From the NCBI RefSeq assembly GCF_003387575.1, contig NZ_QUAB01000044.1, positions 1 through 64,000 of the forward strand: 64,000 nt of DNA. Direction: 5' to 3'. Under the pieces are notes generated by a model. That model did not search any database. It was given only the letters and a program-made list of their open reading frames with translations, and was not told the DNA's origin. The stretch comes from Microbacterium bovistercoris (GTDB taxonomy: Bacteria > Actinomycetota > Actinomycetes > Actinomycetales > Microbacteriaceae). Positions 7,865-23,381 of this stretch are shown here, piece by piece (the stretch's first letter is position 1; each line of letters opens with the position of its first letter). A program made the position numbers and the translations under genes.

Positions 7865-8523
7865 CACGACGCGACCTGCAGGTGCAGGATGCAGGCGCCG
7901 TCGGCGGCGAAGGGCAGAAGCTTCGCCGTCGCTACGGCCGCACGGCTGCGGGCGAGTCCCTCGATGAGCCCCTCGTGCACCGCGCACACCACGTCGGACC
8001 GCCGGGATGCCGCGGCGAGCAGCGGGCAGTTGCGCAGGAGAGTTCGCTCCTCGGCATCCGACTCCGCCGGATCCGGGGCGAACCCCTGCTCGCGCATGAC
8101 GTCGAGCACGAGGGTGCGCGCATCGCCTTCGGCGCGGTCCTCGGCGAGCCGAGCACCCCAGGTGCGTCCCACGTCCTTGGCCTCACGCGCCGGATGCGCG
8201 CTGGTGTTCGCGAGCCCCTCGGCGAGGGCGACGGCGAGCCCCGCGTAGGGCGCGGCGGCATCGTCGCGAACCGCGCGCCAGCGCAGCGACGGACGCCCAC
8301 GGCCGGACGGCGCCTCCTTCTCACGCGCGATGTGACCGTCGGCGAGCAGACGCTCGAGGTGACCGCGCACGGTGTTCTCGTGCAGGCCCGTCGCGGCGAC
8401 GAGGTCAGCCGTGGATGCCGGGCGCGCCTCGATCTCGCGCAGGATGCGCTCACGGCTCGACGAATGCCGCCTGTCCCCTGAGGTCCTGCGGCGGTCTTCT
8501 CCGGCACTCAGCCTATTTTCCAC
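7864..8523 (-). CDS. HTH regulator with C-terminal cysteines (SufR/ArsR-like)
   Basis: A 219-aa protein with a winged helix at 24-68 (TADLVAATGLHENTVRGHL) and a C-terminal sensor half. Cys166 (NCPLL), Cys180 with His183 (VVCAVH) and Cys211 (GACIL) follow the spacing of Fe-S-binding regulators such as SufR, so an O2- or NO-sensing cluster is plausible. It is translationally coupled to the NirK-like gene and divergent from DUF2249, which suggests it controls both. GTG at 8523 is chosen because a perfect -10 box TACAAT lies 7 nt upstream; the longer open frame would run into the divergent gene. Confidence 0.8.
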   Translation of the reverse strand: MENRLSAGEDRRRTSGDRRHSSSRERILREIEARPASTADLVAATGLHENTVRGHLERLLADGHIAREKEAPSGRGRPSLRWRAVRDDAAAPYAGLAVALAEGLANTSAHPAREAKDVGRTWGARLAEDRAEGDARTLVLDVMREQGFAPDPAESDAEERTLLRNCPLLAAASRRSDVVCAVHEGLIEGLARSRAAVATAKLLPFAADGACILHLQVAS

Positions 8524-8530
8524 GGGATCT

Positions 8531-8543
8531 ATTGTAATAAACT
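8531..8543. promoter_or_regulatory. Overlapping divergent promoters and AT-rich operator
   Basis: An AT-rich island in a GC-rich region. On the minus strand TACAAT (8531-8536) sits 7 nt before the GTG of the regulator. On the plus strand TAAACT (8538-8543) could be the -10 of the DUF2249 gene. The imperfect dyad TATTGTAATA covers both, so one bound regulator could block or switch both genes. No good -35 is seen for either. Confidence 0.5.
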
Positions 8544-8583
8544 CGGCCGCGAACCCGCATCCGGGTGAGGACGGAGAAAACCC

Positions 8584-8898
8584 ATGGCGAACATCGAGAT
8601 CCATCGCTCACGGTCCGAGGCCGTGGATCAGAGCCCGATGGCCGGCTGCACCTGCGGCGAGCATGACGAGGAGCTGCCCGAGCTCGACGTGCAGACCATC
8701 CCGCACGCGATCCGGCACGCGGCCGTCTTCGGAGCGATCGAATCGCTCCGGCCGGGAGCTGCGATGGTGATCTCGGCCACGCACGACCCGGTGCCGCTGC
8801 TGACTCAGCTCGATGCCAAGCACGGCGCGCAGTTCCACACGCGCTATCTCGACGAGGGTCCGGAGTGCTGGCGCGTCCTGGTGCGCAACGCGGGCTGA
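8584..8898 (+). CDS. DUF2249 domain protein
   Basis: A 104-aa protein whose C-terminal 70 residues match DUF2249 (IRHAAVFGAIESLRPGAAMV, then HDPVPLLTQL). An N-terminal CTCGEH motif at 22-27 could bind metal. DUF2249 proteins often sit with hemerythrin, nitrite and NO metabolism genes. The position divergent from the NirK-like/regulator pair points to a role in NO or nitrite handling. The start has a GGAG site. Confidence 0.8.
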   Translation: MANIEIHRSRSEAVDQSPMAGCTCGEHDEELPELDVQTIPHAIRHAAVFGAIESLRPGAAMVISATHDPVPLLTQLDAKHGAQFHTRYLDEGPECWRVLVRNAG

Positions 8899-9021
8899 GT
8901 CCTCCCGCACCGGCGCGCGATCCCGCGGGTTCTCCACAATCGTGAGAGACCCGCCGTCCGCTGTCGGCCGTAGTCCGTACTGTCAATGGCGAACCGCACG
9001 ACGCCGGAGCAGAATGGAGGC

Positions 9022-9309
9022 ATGTTCGTGTCACCGGACGTGATCGGAATGATCATCTCGCTCTTCGCCTTCGCCGTGGCGATGCTCGGCGGAGTCGCCT
9101 GGCTGCTCGGCAACCAGACGAAGAGAATGGACGCGCGCTTCGATCAGGTCGATGCCCGCTTCGCGCAGGTCGATGCCCGATTCGACCGCGTGGACAACCG
9201 CATCGACGGCCTCGACACACGCCTCGGCCGCGTGGAGAACGAGCTCGTCGAGGTGAAGATCGCCATCGCCAGGATCGAGGGTCCGGAGCGCCGACTGCAG
9301 CGCCTCTGA
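9022..9309 (+). CDS. Small membrane-anchored coiled-coil protein
   Basis: About 95 aa with one N-terminal membrane helix (VIGMIISLFAFAVAMLGGVA) followed by a heptad-like coiled coil with repeated D-x-R-F-D-Q-V units (four tandem copies of about seven residues). Architecture resembles XhlA/DUF1640-type proteins, but function is unknown. GGAGG is one base before ATG 9022 and seven bases before GTG 9028, so GTG 9028 may be the true start. A -10 (TACTGT, 8978-8983) lies upstream. Confidence 0.6.
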   Translation: MFVSPDVIGMIISLFAFAVAMLGGVAWLLGNQTKRMDARFDQVDARFAQVDARFDRVDNRIDGLDTRLGRVENELVEVKIAIARIEGPERRLQRL

Positions 9310-9351
9310 AGCCCGCATCCGACTCGATTTCCTGCGCGGCGCAACGGCGGG

Positions 9352-9360
9352 TAATATGAT
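9352..9360 (+). promoter_or_regulatory. -10 region of tRNA-Tyr
   Basis: TAATATGAT contains two overlapping -10 hexamers (TAATAT, TATGAT) about 45 nt before the mature tRNA. No clear -35 is seen. Confidence 0.4.
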
Positions 9361-9404
9361 TTCTCGCGCCCCCGGTTGGCTGTTCAAGTCGGACGGGTGT
9401 GCAT

Positions 9405-9486
9405 GGCGAGTTGCCCGAGCGGCCAAAGGGAGCTGACTGTAAATCAGCCGCGGAATGCTTCGGGGGTTCGAATCCCTCACTCGCCA
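9405..9486 (+). tRNA. tRNA-Tyr (GTA)
   Basis: Class II tRNA with a long variable arm. The acceptor stem is GGCGAGT/ACTCGCC, the anticodon loop CTGTAAA gives GTA, and the T arm is GGGGG-TTCGAAT-CCCTC. CCA is not encoded in full. Confidence 0.95.
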
Positions 9487-9492
9487 CCCAAG

Positions 9493-9524
9493 AAATGAGA
9501 CCTCCGCTGTGCGGGGGTCTCATT
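9493..9524 (+). terminator. Terminator after tRNA-Tyr
   Basis: AAATGAGACC pairs with GGTCTCATTT, extended through CCGC/GCGG with one bulge around a 3-nt loop. It ends in T-rich sequence 7 nt after the tRNA. It may also serve the convergent PfkB gene. Confidence 0.8.
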
Positions 9525-9535
9525 TCGTTGACCCG

Positions 9536-10465
9536 TCAGCTGCCCTGCACTCCGCGCTCCGACTCGGCCAGCGACTCGGGCGTGCGGAGCAGACCACCCT
9601 CGGAGCGGCAGGTCGCGGCCGCGATCAGCATCGCGCGCTCAAGCAGCGTCCGCCAGTCGGCCTGTCCCGAAGGGCGTCCGTCGACCAGCCCGGCGGCCAC
9701 CGCGGCCAGCGTCGCATCACCGGCCCCGACCGTGTCGACGATCCGTCCCGGCAGCGTGGCGATCGGAGCCTCGACGATCCCGGAATCCGTGTCGAGCACC
9801 GCGCCGGCCGCGCCGGCGGTCGCGAGCACCGCGTGCGCTCCGGCGGAGCGCAGCCTGGTGCGCAGGGCATCGAGGTCGCCGTCGTAGAGCAGCGCGGCAT
9901 CATCGGCACCGACCTTGACGAGCCCGGCCCGCGCCGCGAGGCGCTCGAAGCCGTGCACGAACTCGGACCGGTCCGTCAGCATTCCGGCGCGCGGGTTCGG
10001 ATCGATCACGAGGGTCGCGTCACCGAGTGCCTCGACCAGGGCTTCCGTCTCGGCGGGGACGTCGAACGGGAAGCAGCTGACCACCGCGATCCCCGCATCC
10101 GCGATCGCCGCACGCGCCTCGTCGCCATAACGGATGCTGCGCCGCTGCGCGGCGTCGTTGAACACATACTCCGGCTCACCGTTCTGCGCACGCCGGACGA
10201 CGGCGCGCGAGGATCCGAGCGGAGCGGGGCTCTCGATCAGGGCGACGCCGTGGTCGGCCAGATACTCGCGGATGTGATCCCCTGCCTCGTCCGCCCCGAC
10301 CATCGCGATGAGCGTGACCGGGACACCGAGCCGGCGCAGCCCGACCGCGACGTTCAGTGCCGCGCCGCCGACGAGCTCCCGCACTCCGCCGGCATCGTGG
10401 ATCTCGTCGATCAGCGCGTCTCCGATGACGACCGCGCCGCGTGCCGATCCCTGCTCCTGCATCAT
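9536..10465 (-). CDS. PfkB-family carbohydrate kinase
   Basis: A 309-aa ribokinase-fold sugar kinase. It has the N-terminal GGAALNVAVGLRRLG substrate motif (33-47) and the C-terminal ATP-binding/catalytic signature DTVGAGDATLAA with the catalytic Asp. Fructose or a related sugar is likely but not decided. There is no sugar transporter nearby. The start has no ribosome-binding site but has TAGTCT 6 nt upstream, so the mRNA is probably leaderless. Confidence 0.85.
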   Translation of the reverse strand: MMQEQGSARGAVVIGDALIDEIHDAGGVRELVGGAALNVAVGLRRLGVPVTLIAMVGADEAGDHIREYLADHGVALIESPAPLGSSRAVVRRAQNGEPEYVFNDAAQRRSIRYGDEARAAIADAGIAVVSCFPFDVPAETEALVEALGDATLVIDPNPRAGMLTDRSEFVHGFERLAARAGLVKVGADDAALLYDGDLDALRTRLRSAGAHAVLATAGAAGAVLDTDSGIVEAPIATLPGRIVDTVGAGDATLAAVAAGLVDGRPSGQADWRTLLERAMLIAAATCRSEGGLLRTPESLAESERGVQGS

Positions 10466-10471
10466 GCGGCG

Positions 10472-10477
10472 AGACTA
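10472..10477 (-). promoter_or_regulatory. -10 box of leaderless PfkB gene
   Basis: TAGTCT ends 6 nt before the ATG at 10465. Confidence 0.5.
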
Positions 10478-10535
10478 TCGCGCCCGCCGACGCGGACAGC
10501 GCGTTTCGCGCGCGGAGAGAGCACCGACCCGGCGC

Positions 10536-10541
10536 TAGCCT
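10536..10541 (+). promoter_or_regulatory. -10 box of leaderless lipoprotein gene
   Basis: TAGCCT ends 6 nt before the ATG at 10548; no ribosome-binding site is present. Confidence 0.5.
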
Positions 10542-10547
10542 GTGGCC

Positions 10548-11144
10548 ATGAGAGCCGCGCGCGTGTTCGCGATCGCCGCCGCCGTCGCGGCATCCGTCCT
10601 TCTCGCGGGCTGCGCGCCCGCGGCATCCGATCCCGGCGGAGCCGGCAAGACGACCTCCTCGACGACGAAGAGCACGGATGCCGGCGACAAGACGCCCTCG
10701 CCGTCGGCGACGCCGACGCCGACGGTGAAGCCTGCGGCGATCCCGAAGGACTGCCGCAAGGTCCTCAACGATGACGTGCTCGCCCAGCTGAAGGACGTAC
10801 CGCTGAACGACAAGGCCTTCGGACCCTCCGGCACGCTCGACGACGGATCACTCAAGTGCATCTGGGGAGACCCGCAGGCCGACACGACGGGCCTGACGAC
10901 CACGATCCAGCACAAGCGCAGCGGAGCCGCCCTCGATCAGCTCAACGCCCTCATGGCCGACGGGTTCACCTGCTACACGCCCGACGAGGGCACTCGCTGC
11001 GAGAAGATCTGGAAGAACGAGACCTACCCCGTCACCGACGGGCGCACGCTGTTCTACCGCCAGGGCGTGCTCATCGACACGCAGTACTCGAACCTCGCCC
11101 CCAAGGGGTACACCGACGCGATCATCGCGAGCATCTGGGGCTGA
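10548..11144 (+). CDS. Secreted lipoprotein of unknown function
   Basis: A 198-aa protein with a lipoprotein signal peptide (lipobox LLAGC, Cys near 20), then a Ser/Thr/Pro linker (TTSSTTKSTDAG), then a compact domain with three or four Cys (DCRKVL, KCIWGD, FTCYT, RCEKIW) that may form disulfides. It resembles DUF3558-like lipoproteins of actinobacteria in size and layout, but I do not recognise a specific family. A GTG at 10542 is an in-frame alternative start. Confidence 0.75.
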   Translation: MRAARVFAIAAAVAASVLLAGCAPAASDPGGAGKTTSSTTKSTDAGDKTPSPSATPTPTVKPAAIPKDCRKVLNDDVLAQLKDVPLNDKAFGPSGTLDDGSLKCIWGDPQADTTGLTTTIQHKRSGAALDQLNALMADGFTCYTPDEGTRCEKIWKNETYPVTDGRTLFYRQGVLIDTQYSNLAPKGYTDAIIASIWG

Positions 11145-11160
11145 GTCCCGGGAACGACGA

Positions 11161-11194
11161 AGGCCCCGACCCCTCCGAAGAGGGGCCGGGGCCT
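11161..11194. terminator. Hairpin between convergent lipoprotein and rpoC genes
   Basis: A 15-bp stem with one mismatch (AGGCCCCGACCCCTC with GAGGGGCCGGGGCCT) and a CGAA tetraloop lies 16 nt after the lipoprotein stop. No T tract follows, as is common in high-GC actinobacteria. Confidence 0.7.
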
Positions 11195-11287
11195 CATCAG
11201 CTCAGCACTCAGTTATATCGCGACTTCGTCGCTCTACAACTTCAATCGGCTCGGCCGGACGAGCAAGCTCGCCGGCTCTCGCCTCAA

Positions 11288-15163
<3,876 letters not shown>

Positions 15164-15218
15164 TAGTTCTCCTGTGTCGAAATTCTTCTGAAGAAAAGTT
15201 GGATGCCGGAAGCCGGTG

Positions 15219-18722
<3,504 letters not shown>

Positions 18723-18843
18723 GGGAATAACCTCCGTGAGCCTGTGCGGGGCTCGTTGATTCCTCGTCGTCGGTGGAGTGCGCGCGCAGGTCTCAACATG
18801 CCGACCACCATATGAGGGCAGGGAGAAGCGAGCGCAACTACCT

Positions 18844-18872
18844 ACTATAGGCGCGATTCCGCGACATGGCAA
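18844..18872 (-). promoter_or_regulatory. Main promoter of rpoB-rpoC
   Basis: TTGCCA (18867-18872) and TATAGT (18844-18849) are 17 nt apart on the minus strand, a near-consensus vegetative promoter. The predicted start near 18837 leaves a leader of about 115 nt before rpoB. Confidence 0.8.
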
Positions 18873-18881
18873 GCGCGGTTC

Positions 18882-18910
18882 TTGACGATTTGCTGGGAGT
18901 GGGGTATTAG
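18882..18910 (+). promoter_or_regulatory. Promoter of the spermidine-synthase-like gene
   Basis: TTGACG (18882-18887), a 17-nt spacer and TATTAG (18905-18910) lie 9 bp from the rpoB promoter, back to back. Transcription would start about 6 nt before the ATG. A second possible -10, TACGCT (18911-18916), is exactly 6 nt before the ATG, the spacing seen for leaderless genes here. Confidence 0.7.
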
Positions 18911-18922
18911 TACGCTCGACCC

Positions 18923-19783
18923 ATGGGCAGGTCGCGCGCGAAGGACGAGGAGAACCCCCGGGTACGCCTGGATCACGGCGGTGTCGCCGAGATCGCGGCA
19001 TCCGAGTTCACCAGCGGACACGAGCTGATCGTGGACGGGACTCCGCAGTCGCACGTCGACCTGGACGACCCGACGCACCTGCACTTCGAGTACATCGTGC
19101 GCATGGGCGCGGTCATCGACCAGCTGCCCTCGGGGCCGCTCACGGCGGTGCACCTCGGCGCCGGGGCGCTCACGATTCCGCGGTACATCGACGCGACGCG
19201 CCCGGGCTCGCGGCAGCAGGTGATCGAGTTGGAGGCACCGCTGGTGCAGCTGGTGCGCGAACAGCTCCCGCTCCCGAAGGGCGCGTCGATCCGGGTGCGC
19301 ATCGGCGACGCGCGCGAGGGCGTCTCGCGCCTGCCCGCCGCTCTGCACGGCGCCTGCGACCTCGTCGTCTCGGATGTGTTCTCCGGTGCGCAGACCCCCG
19401 CGCACCTCACCAGTGTGGAGTTCTACCGCGAGCTGTCGACACTGCTCGCCCCGACCGGTGTGCTGCTGGTGAACGTCGCCGACGGCCCGGGACTCGCGTT
19501 CGCGCGCCGGCAGGTCGCGACGGTGCAGACGGTGTTCGCGGATGTCGCGGTGCTGGCCGACACCCAGGTGCTCAAGGGGCGCCGCTTCGGAAACCTCGTC
19601 ATCGCGGCATCCGCTGCTCCCCTGCCGACCGACTGGCTGCCGAGGATGCTGGCGGCGGGGCCGCATCCGGCGAAGATCGCGCAGGGCGCCGAGGTCTCGG
19701 CCTTCGCGCAGAAGGCCCGCGTCGTGACGGATGCGGATGCCGTGGCATCCCCCCGTCCCGACGCGAGCCTCTTCCTGCGCTGA
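18923..19783 (+). CDS. Spermidine synthase-like methyltransferase-fold protein
   Basis: A 286-aa Rossmann-fold protein like the SpeE-related proteins of actinobacteria. The nucleotide-binding region [15 protein letters not shown] and the acidic [15 protein letters not shown] motif are present. Homologues often lack proven polyamine synthase activity, so the substrate is uncertain. No speD or other polyamine gene is nearby. The gene is convergent with the chitinase gene, 15 nt apart. Confidence 0.75.
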   Translation: MGRSRAKDEENPRVRLDHGGVAEIAASEFTSGHELIVDGTPQSHVDLDDPTHLHFEYIVRMGAVIDQLPSGPLTAVHLGAGALTIPRYIDATRPGSRQQVIELEAPLVQLVREQLPLPKGASIRVRIGDAREGVSRLPAALHGACDLVVSDVFSGAQTPAHLTSVEFYRELSTLLAPTGVLLVNVADGPGLAFARRQVATVQTVFADVAVLADTQVLKGRRFGNLVIAASAAPLPTDWLPRMLAAGPHPAKIAQGAEVSAFAQKARVVTDADAVASPRPDASLFLR

Positions 19784-19798
19784 CGCCAGGCGGCGGCG

Positions 19799-21616
19799 TC
19801 AGCCGGCGGCCCAGGGCGAGTGCTTCCCGCCCGGCGCGTCGCCGCGGGTCCACCAGCGAGCCGTGTAGCGCACGCCGTCGTACACGACGACGTCTCCTGC
19901 TTCGTACACGTGGTCGGCGAACCAGGGCTGCCCGGCGGCAGGGTCCACCGCGCAGTCCACTTCCGTCTGCCAGGGACTGTTCTTCATCGCTCCCGGCATC
20001 GTGCCCTTCGCGTACCAGAGCGCCTCGAACACCTTGCCGTCCAGCGTGACCCGGTCGCCGGCGCCGTAGGTGGTGCGGGCGTTCCAGATCGGCGTCGCGG
20101 CGCAGACCGTCTTCTCGGCACCTGCCACCGGGCCGGGGGTCGCGGCGCGCAGCGCGTCGGCACCCGTCTGCGAGAGCTCGCCCTTGGCGTCGCCGGCGAT
20201 CTGCCAGTAGTCCACGCCGCCCAGGCCCTGCGCGATCGCCCACTTCGTCTTCTCGGTGACGGCCGTGGGGTCGTCGAGCGAGAACCACTCCCGAGTCTCG
20301 GCGTTGTAGCCGTAGGTGGCGTTGAACGCGCCGTCGGCGGTGCGCTCGTGGGTGTAGCTCAGGCCCGCGCTCTGCAGCTGGTCCCACGTGCGCGTGCCGC
20401 CGGTGATGCCGCCGCCGGACTGCTGCCACGGCTGCGGGTCGGCGTCCCTCCACCCCTGGCCGTAGGCGGCCAGACCGAGATTCAGCTTCGCCGCGGGGAT
20501 GCCGGCGTTCTTGTAGGTCGCGACGATGGTGTCCAGCCCGAGACCCCAGTTGTGCTCGGGGTCGCCGTAGACGTTGCCCTGGTGCCCGGTGCGCGGATCC
20601 CAGGTGCCCCACAGGTCGTAGCCCTGCAGGTTGCCGAAGTCGAGGTTCTCCCACAGCTCGGGGTCGTTCCAGCCGCCCGCGGTGATCACGCCGGGACTGG
20701 CGGGCAGGAACGCGGAGATCTCGTACTCCCGTCCGGTGTCGGCCTCACGGGCATCCAGCGCGGCACGCAGCTCCTGTACGAACGCGAGGAAGTTCGCGCG
20801 GTCGTTCACCGGGTCGACGGCGTTGCCGACCTCCTGCGCCCAGTCCGGGGCACCGGGCCATTCCCAGTCCAGATCGAAGCCGTCGAAGAGCCCCGCCGCG
20901 GCACCGGGACCGCCGCGGCCGTCGATCACCGGCAGATTGCCGTCCAGGTAGATGTCGATGCACGACTGCACCAGCGCCGTGCGGCTCTCGGGGGTCGCGA
21001 CGGCCTTCGAGAACGACTTCGACCACGACCACCCGCCGAGGGACACCAGCACCCGCAGGTCGGGGTTGATCCGCTTCAGCTGCGCGACCTGGTTCATCGC
21101 GCCGGCGAGCTTCTGCTGCTTCGTGTCGGCGATGCCGAGCACCGACTCCTCCGCCGTGTAGGCCCGCACGAAGTCGGTCTTCGCCTCACCTGCTGTCTCG
21201 GTCTGCCCTGCGCCGGCGGCCACGCCGTCGGAGATGAAACAGGTGTACGGCTTCACGCCGTCGAGGCCCTGCACTCCGGCGGCGCGCGCCGTGTCGAGGG
21301 CCTCCTGGCTGCCCGCGACGTTGCCGAACGAGTAGTTCAGGTGCGTCAGCGTGCCGCTGTGCGCGCCCTCGGTGAAGAGTGTCTTCAGAGAGGTGGCGGC
21401 ATCGTTCGCCATCCACTGCCCGTAGTACCCGACGTTGCGGTAGCCGTTGATGGTCGTCGTGCCCGGCACCGTGTCGCTCGTGACCGACACCTCGGGTGCG
21501 TCGTCGGCGGCGGCCGCCGTCACGGGCAGAGCCGTCGCCGCGAGAGCGAGCGAGCCGAGGATCACGGCCGGAGCCAGCCGCCTGCGGCGTACGGCGGCAT
21601 CGGATGCGGGGGGCAT
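19799..21616 (-). CDS. Secreted GH18 chitinase with two chitin-binding modules
   Basis: A 605-aa secreted enzyme. Signal peptide covers about residues 1-37 (AVILGSLALAATALPVTAAA). The GH18 catalytic barrel follows with the active-site motif DGFDLDWEW (245-253; catalytic Glu252) and the SxGG segment VSLGGWSWSK (191-200). Two C-terminal modules of about 45 residues resemble CBM5/12 chitin-binding domains (WNARTTYGAGDRVTLDGKVF and WFADHVYEAGDVVVYDGVRY). It should degrade chitin outside the cell. ATG 21616 has AAGGAG at 6 nt. No other chitin genes are adjacent. Confidence 0.93.
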   Translation of the reverse strand: MPPASDAAVRRRRLAPAVILGSLALAATALPVTAAAADDAPEVSVTSDTVPGTTTINGYRNVGYYGQWMANDAATSLKTLFTEGAHSGTLTHLNYSFGNVAGSQEALDTARAAGVQGLDGVKPYTCFISDGVAAGAGQTETAGEAKTDFVRAYTAEESVLGIADTKQQKLAGAMNQVAQLKRINPDLRVLVSLGGWSWSKSFSKAVATPESRTALVQSCIDIYLDGNLPVIDGRGGPGAAAGLFDGFDLDWEWPGAPDWAQEVGNAVDPVNDRANFLAFVQELRAALDAREADTGREYEISAFLPASPGVITAGGWNDPELWENLDFGNLQGYDLWGTWDPRTGHQGNVYGDPEHNWGLGLDTIVATYKNAGIPAAKLNLGLAAYGQGWRDADPQPWQQSGGGITGGTRTWDQLQSAGLSYTHERTADGAFNATYGYNAETREWFSLDDPTAVTEKTKWAIAQGLGGVDYWQIAGDAKGELSQTGADALRAATPGPVAGAEKTVCAATPIWNARTTYGAGDRVTLDGKVFEALWYAKGTMPGAMKNSPWQTEVDCAVDPAAGQPWFADHVYEAGDVVVYDGVRYTARWWTRGDAPGGKHSPWAAG

Positions 21617-21819
21617 GAGAACTCCTTCGTTCGGGCGCGTCGGGTGTGCGCGCTCCGGGTCAGGATGCCGCAGCCCGCGGCATCCCGCCAGCGGTTCACC
21701 CCAGGAATGTGGACAACACGTACATCCGGCGTCTTGTGGGGCGAGCAGGGCGCGCCTCAGAACGTTCCCGGCGGGAGGAGGCAGACTGTCAGGAGCCGTC
21801 GCGGAGGGAGAGTCGAGCA

Positions 21820-22347
21820 ATGAGTCTGATCCAGGGATATGACCCGGACACCCTTCGCGAACGAGTGAACCCGCGCGAGTGCGAGATGCGCCTGGACGAG
21901 ATCGAAGGGCAGCGCAGCCTGCCCGCGCTGATGGAGCGCGTCTGGCTGCTGAAGGTGCTCGATCGGCTGGACGACGCGCTGCCGCTCTCGGAGGAGGCCG
22001 TGCGTCAGGCCCGCATGGCGGGAACCCGCAAGGACCTCCTGCGCGCCCGCGTGCTGCACGCCACGATCATGCAGTGCCTGGGCAAGTACGCCGCCGCCGA
22101 GCAGGAGCTCGCCCACGTGGCATCCGAGGCCGAAGGCCAGGGCTGGGCGCAGGTCGCCGCCTTCGCCCACCAGCATCACGGCAAGAACGCCTACGACGCC
22201 GGCGACTACGAGCAGGCCCGCGAGAGCTTCAAGCGGTCGCTGTTCCTGCGCCGCGAGGCCGGCGCGGACGACCGCGGCCTCGAGACCGCGCTCCTCGCGA
22301 TCGAGGCGGCCGAGCGGCGCGGCGCCGTCGAACCCGTCGCGATCTGA
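21820..22347 (+). CDS. Tetratricopeptide-repeat protein
   Basis: A 175-aa all-helical protein with about three TPR-like helix pairs (ALMERVWLLKVLDRLDDALP, ARVLHATIMQCLGKYAAAEQ, HHGKNAYDAGDYEQARESFK). It has no signal peptide and probably serves as a cytoplasmic protein-interaction module. No specific partner can be inferred. A GGAGGGAG site precedes ATG 21820; the frame is open further upstream but lacks a site there. Confidence 0.8.
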   Translation: MSLIQGYDPDTLRERVNPRECEMRLDEIEGQRSLPALMERVWLLKVLDRLDDALPLSEEAVRQARMAGTRKDLLRARVLHATIMQCLGKYAAAEQELAHVASEAEGQGWAQVAAFAHQHHGKNAYDAGDYEQARESFKRSLFLRREAGADDRGLETALLAIEAAERRGAVEPVAI

Positions 22348-22381
22348 ACACGTCCTCCCCGACGATGTCGGTCGGCTGATC

Positions 22382-22387
22382 TACTGT
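22382..22387 (+). promoter_or_regulatory. -10 box of leaderless SprT-like gene
   Basis: TACTGT ends 6 nt before the ATG at 22394. Confidence 0.5.
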
Positions 22388-22393
22388 TGCGAC

Positions 22394-22882
22394 ATGGCAG
22401 ATCTGAAGCGGGTGCGCGTCTGGGCTGAGGCGCTCATCCGGCTGCACCTCGATCCGTCGTGGTCCTTCGACTTCGATCACGCCAAGCGTCGGGCGGGTGC
22501 CTGCCATTACACGACCAGCCGCATCACGGTCTCGCGCTACCTGGCCGCCCGTTTCGACGACGACGAGATCCATCAGGTGCTGCTGCACGAGGTCGCGCAC
22601 GCACTCGCGGGCCCCCACGCCGGGCACGGCAGCGACTGGAAGCGCATCGCCGAAGATCTGGGCTACGTCGGCGGCACGACGCACCACGGCGAGACCGCCA
22701 CCGAGCTGGCGCCGTGGGTGGGCAGCTGCCCGTCCGGGCACCTCGTCTACCGGCACCGCCGTCCCGGCCGGCCGATCTCCTGCGCGAAGTGCTCGCGCAC
22801 CTACGACCCGCGATACGCGTTCGCCTGGACGCATCGCGAGATCACGCCGGCGGCCCGGCTGGCCGCGCAGACGCCGCGCTGA
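22394..22882 (+). CDS. SprT-like zinc metalloprotein
   Basis: A 162-aa protein with the SprT/Spartan-like metalloprotease motif HEVAHA (65-70) and a third ligand His78 in HAGHGSDW. A C-terminal zinc ribbon is formed by Cys112, Cys130 and Cys133 with nearby His. Eukaryotic relatives cleave DNA-protein crosslinks; bacterial roles are unclear. The gene stands alone, convergent with DUF3054. Confidence 0.85.
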   Translation: MADLKRVRVWAEALIRLHLDPSWSFDFDHAKRRAGACHYTTSRITVSRYLAARFDDDEIHQVLLHEVAHALAGPHAGHGSDWKRIAEDLGYVGGTTHHGETATELAPWVGSCPSGHLVYRHRRPGRPISCAKCSRTYDPRYAFAWTHREITPAARLAAQTPR

Positions 22883-22919
22883 AGCCCGCGACCCGCTCGG
22901 TCCGCAGCCGCGCTCGCCG

Positions 22920-23291
22920 TCATTGCGTGGATGCCGGCTTGCGGCGGCGAACCAGTGCCGCGATCCCTCGCCAGCCGAGCAGGAACACCCCGAGCGTGAT
23001 CGTCGCGACGATGATGAACGGCACCGCCGCGGTGTCACCGGAGAGCACGCGCACGAGCATCCCGCCGGCGACCGTCACGATCCAGACAACGAGACCCCAG
23101 AGCAGGCCCCACGGTCTGCGCGGTCTCCCGGGCAGCAGGAACGCGAGCAGGTGACCGACGACGAGTGCGACCAGGAACGGCCAGGCCGTGATGAGGAATC
23201 CCGCCGGATCCTCGGAGTGCGAGGCGCGGCCGATCGCCGCGAAGACGAGCACGAGCAGGGCGTCGAGAACGAAGGCGGGGAGGAACCTCAT
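22920..23291 (-). CDS. DUF3054 membrane protein
   Basis: A 123-aa protein with four predicted membrane helices, starting MRFLPAFVLDALLVLVFAAI and containing the family-typical RPWGLLWGLVVWIVT. It matches DUF3054 in length and topology; function unknown. TAGGGT lies 6 nt before the ATG and there is no ribosome-binding site. Confidence 0.85.
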   Translation of the reverse strand: MRFLPAFVLDALLVLVFAAIGRASHSEDPAGFLITAWPFLVALVVGHLLAFLLPGRPRRPWGLLWGLVVWIVTVAGGMLVRVLSGDTAAVPFIIVATITLGVFLLGWRGIAALVRRRKPASTQ

Positions 23292-23297
23292 GGGATG

Positions 23298-23303
23298 ACC
23301 CTA
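23298..23303 (-). promoter_or_regulatory. -10 box of leaderless DUF3054 gene
   Basis: TAGGGT ends 6 nt before the ATG at 23291. Confidence 0.5.
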
Positions 23304-23381
23304 CGCGTCGGTCGCGCGTCTTCCCCGCGCGCCGCGCTCCTGGAACACACCAGACTCCGGCGAACGCACGAGACTCCGACG

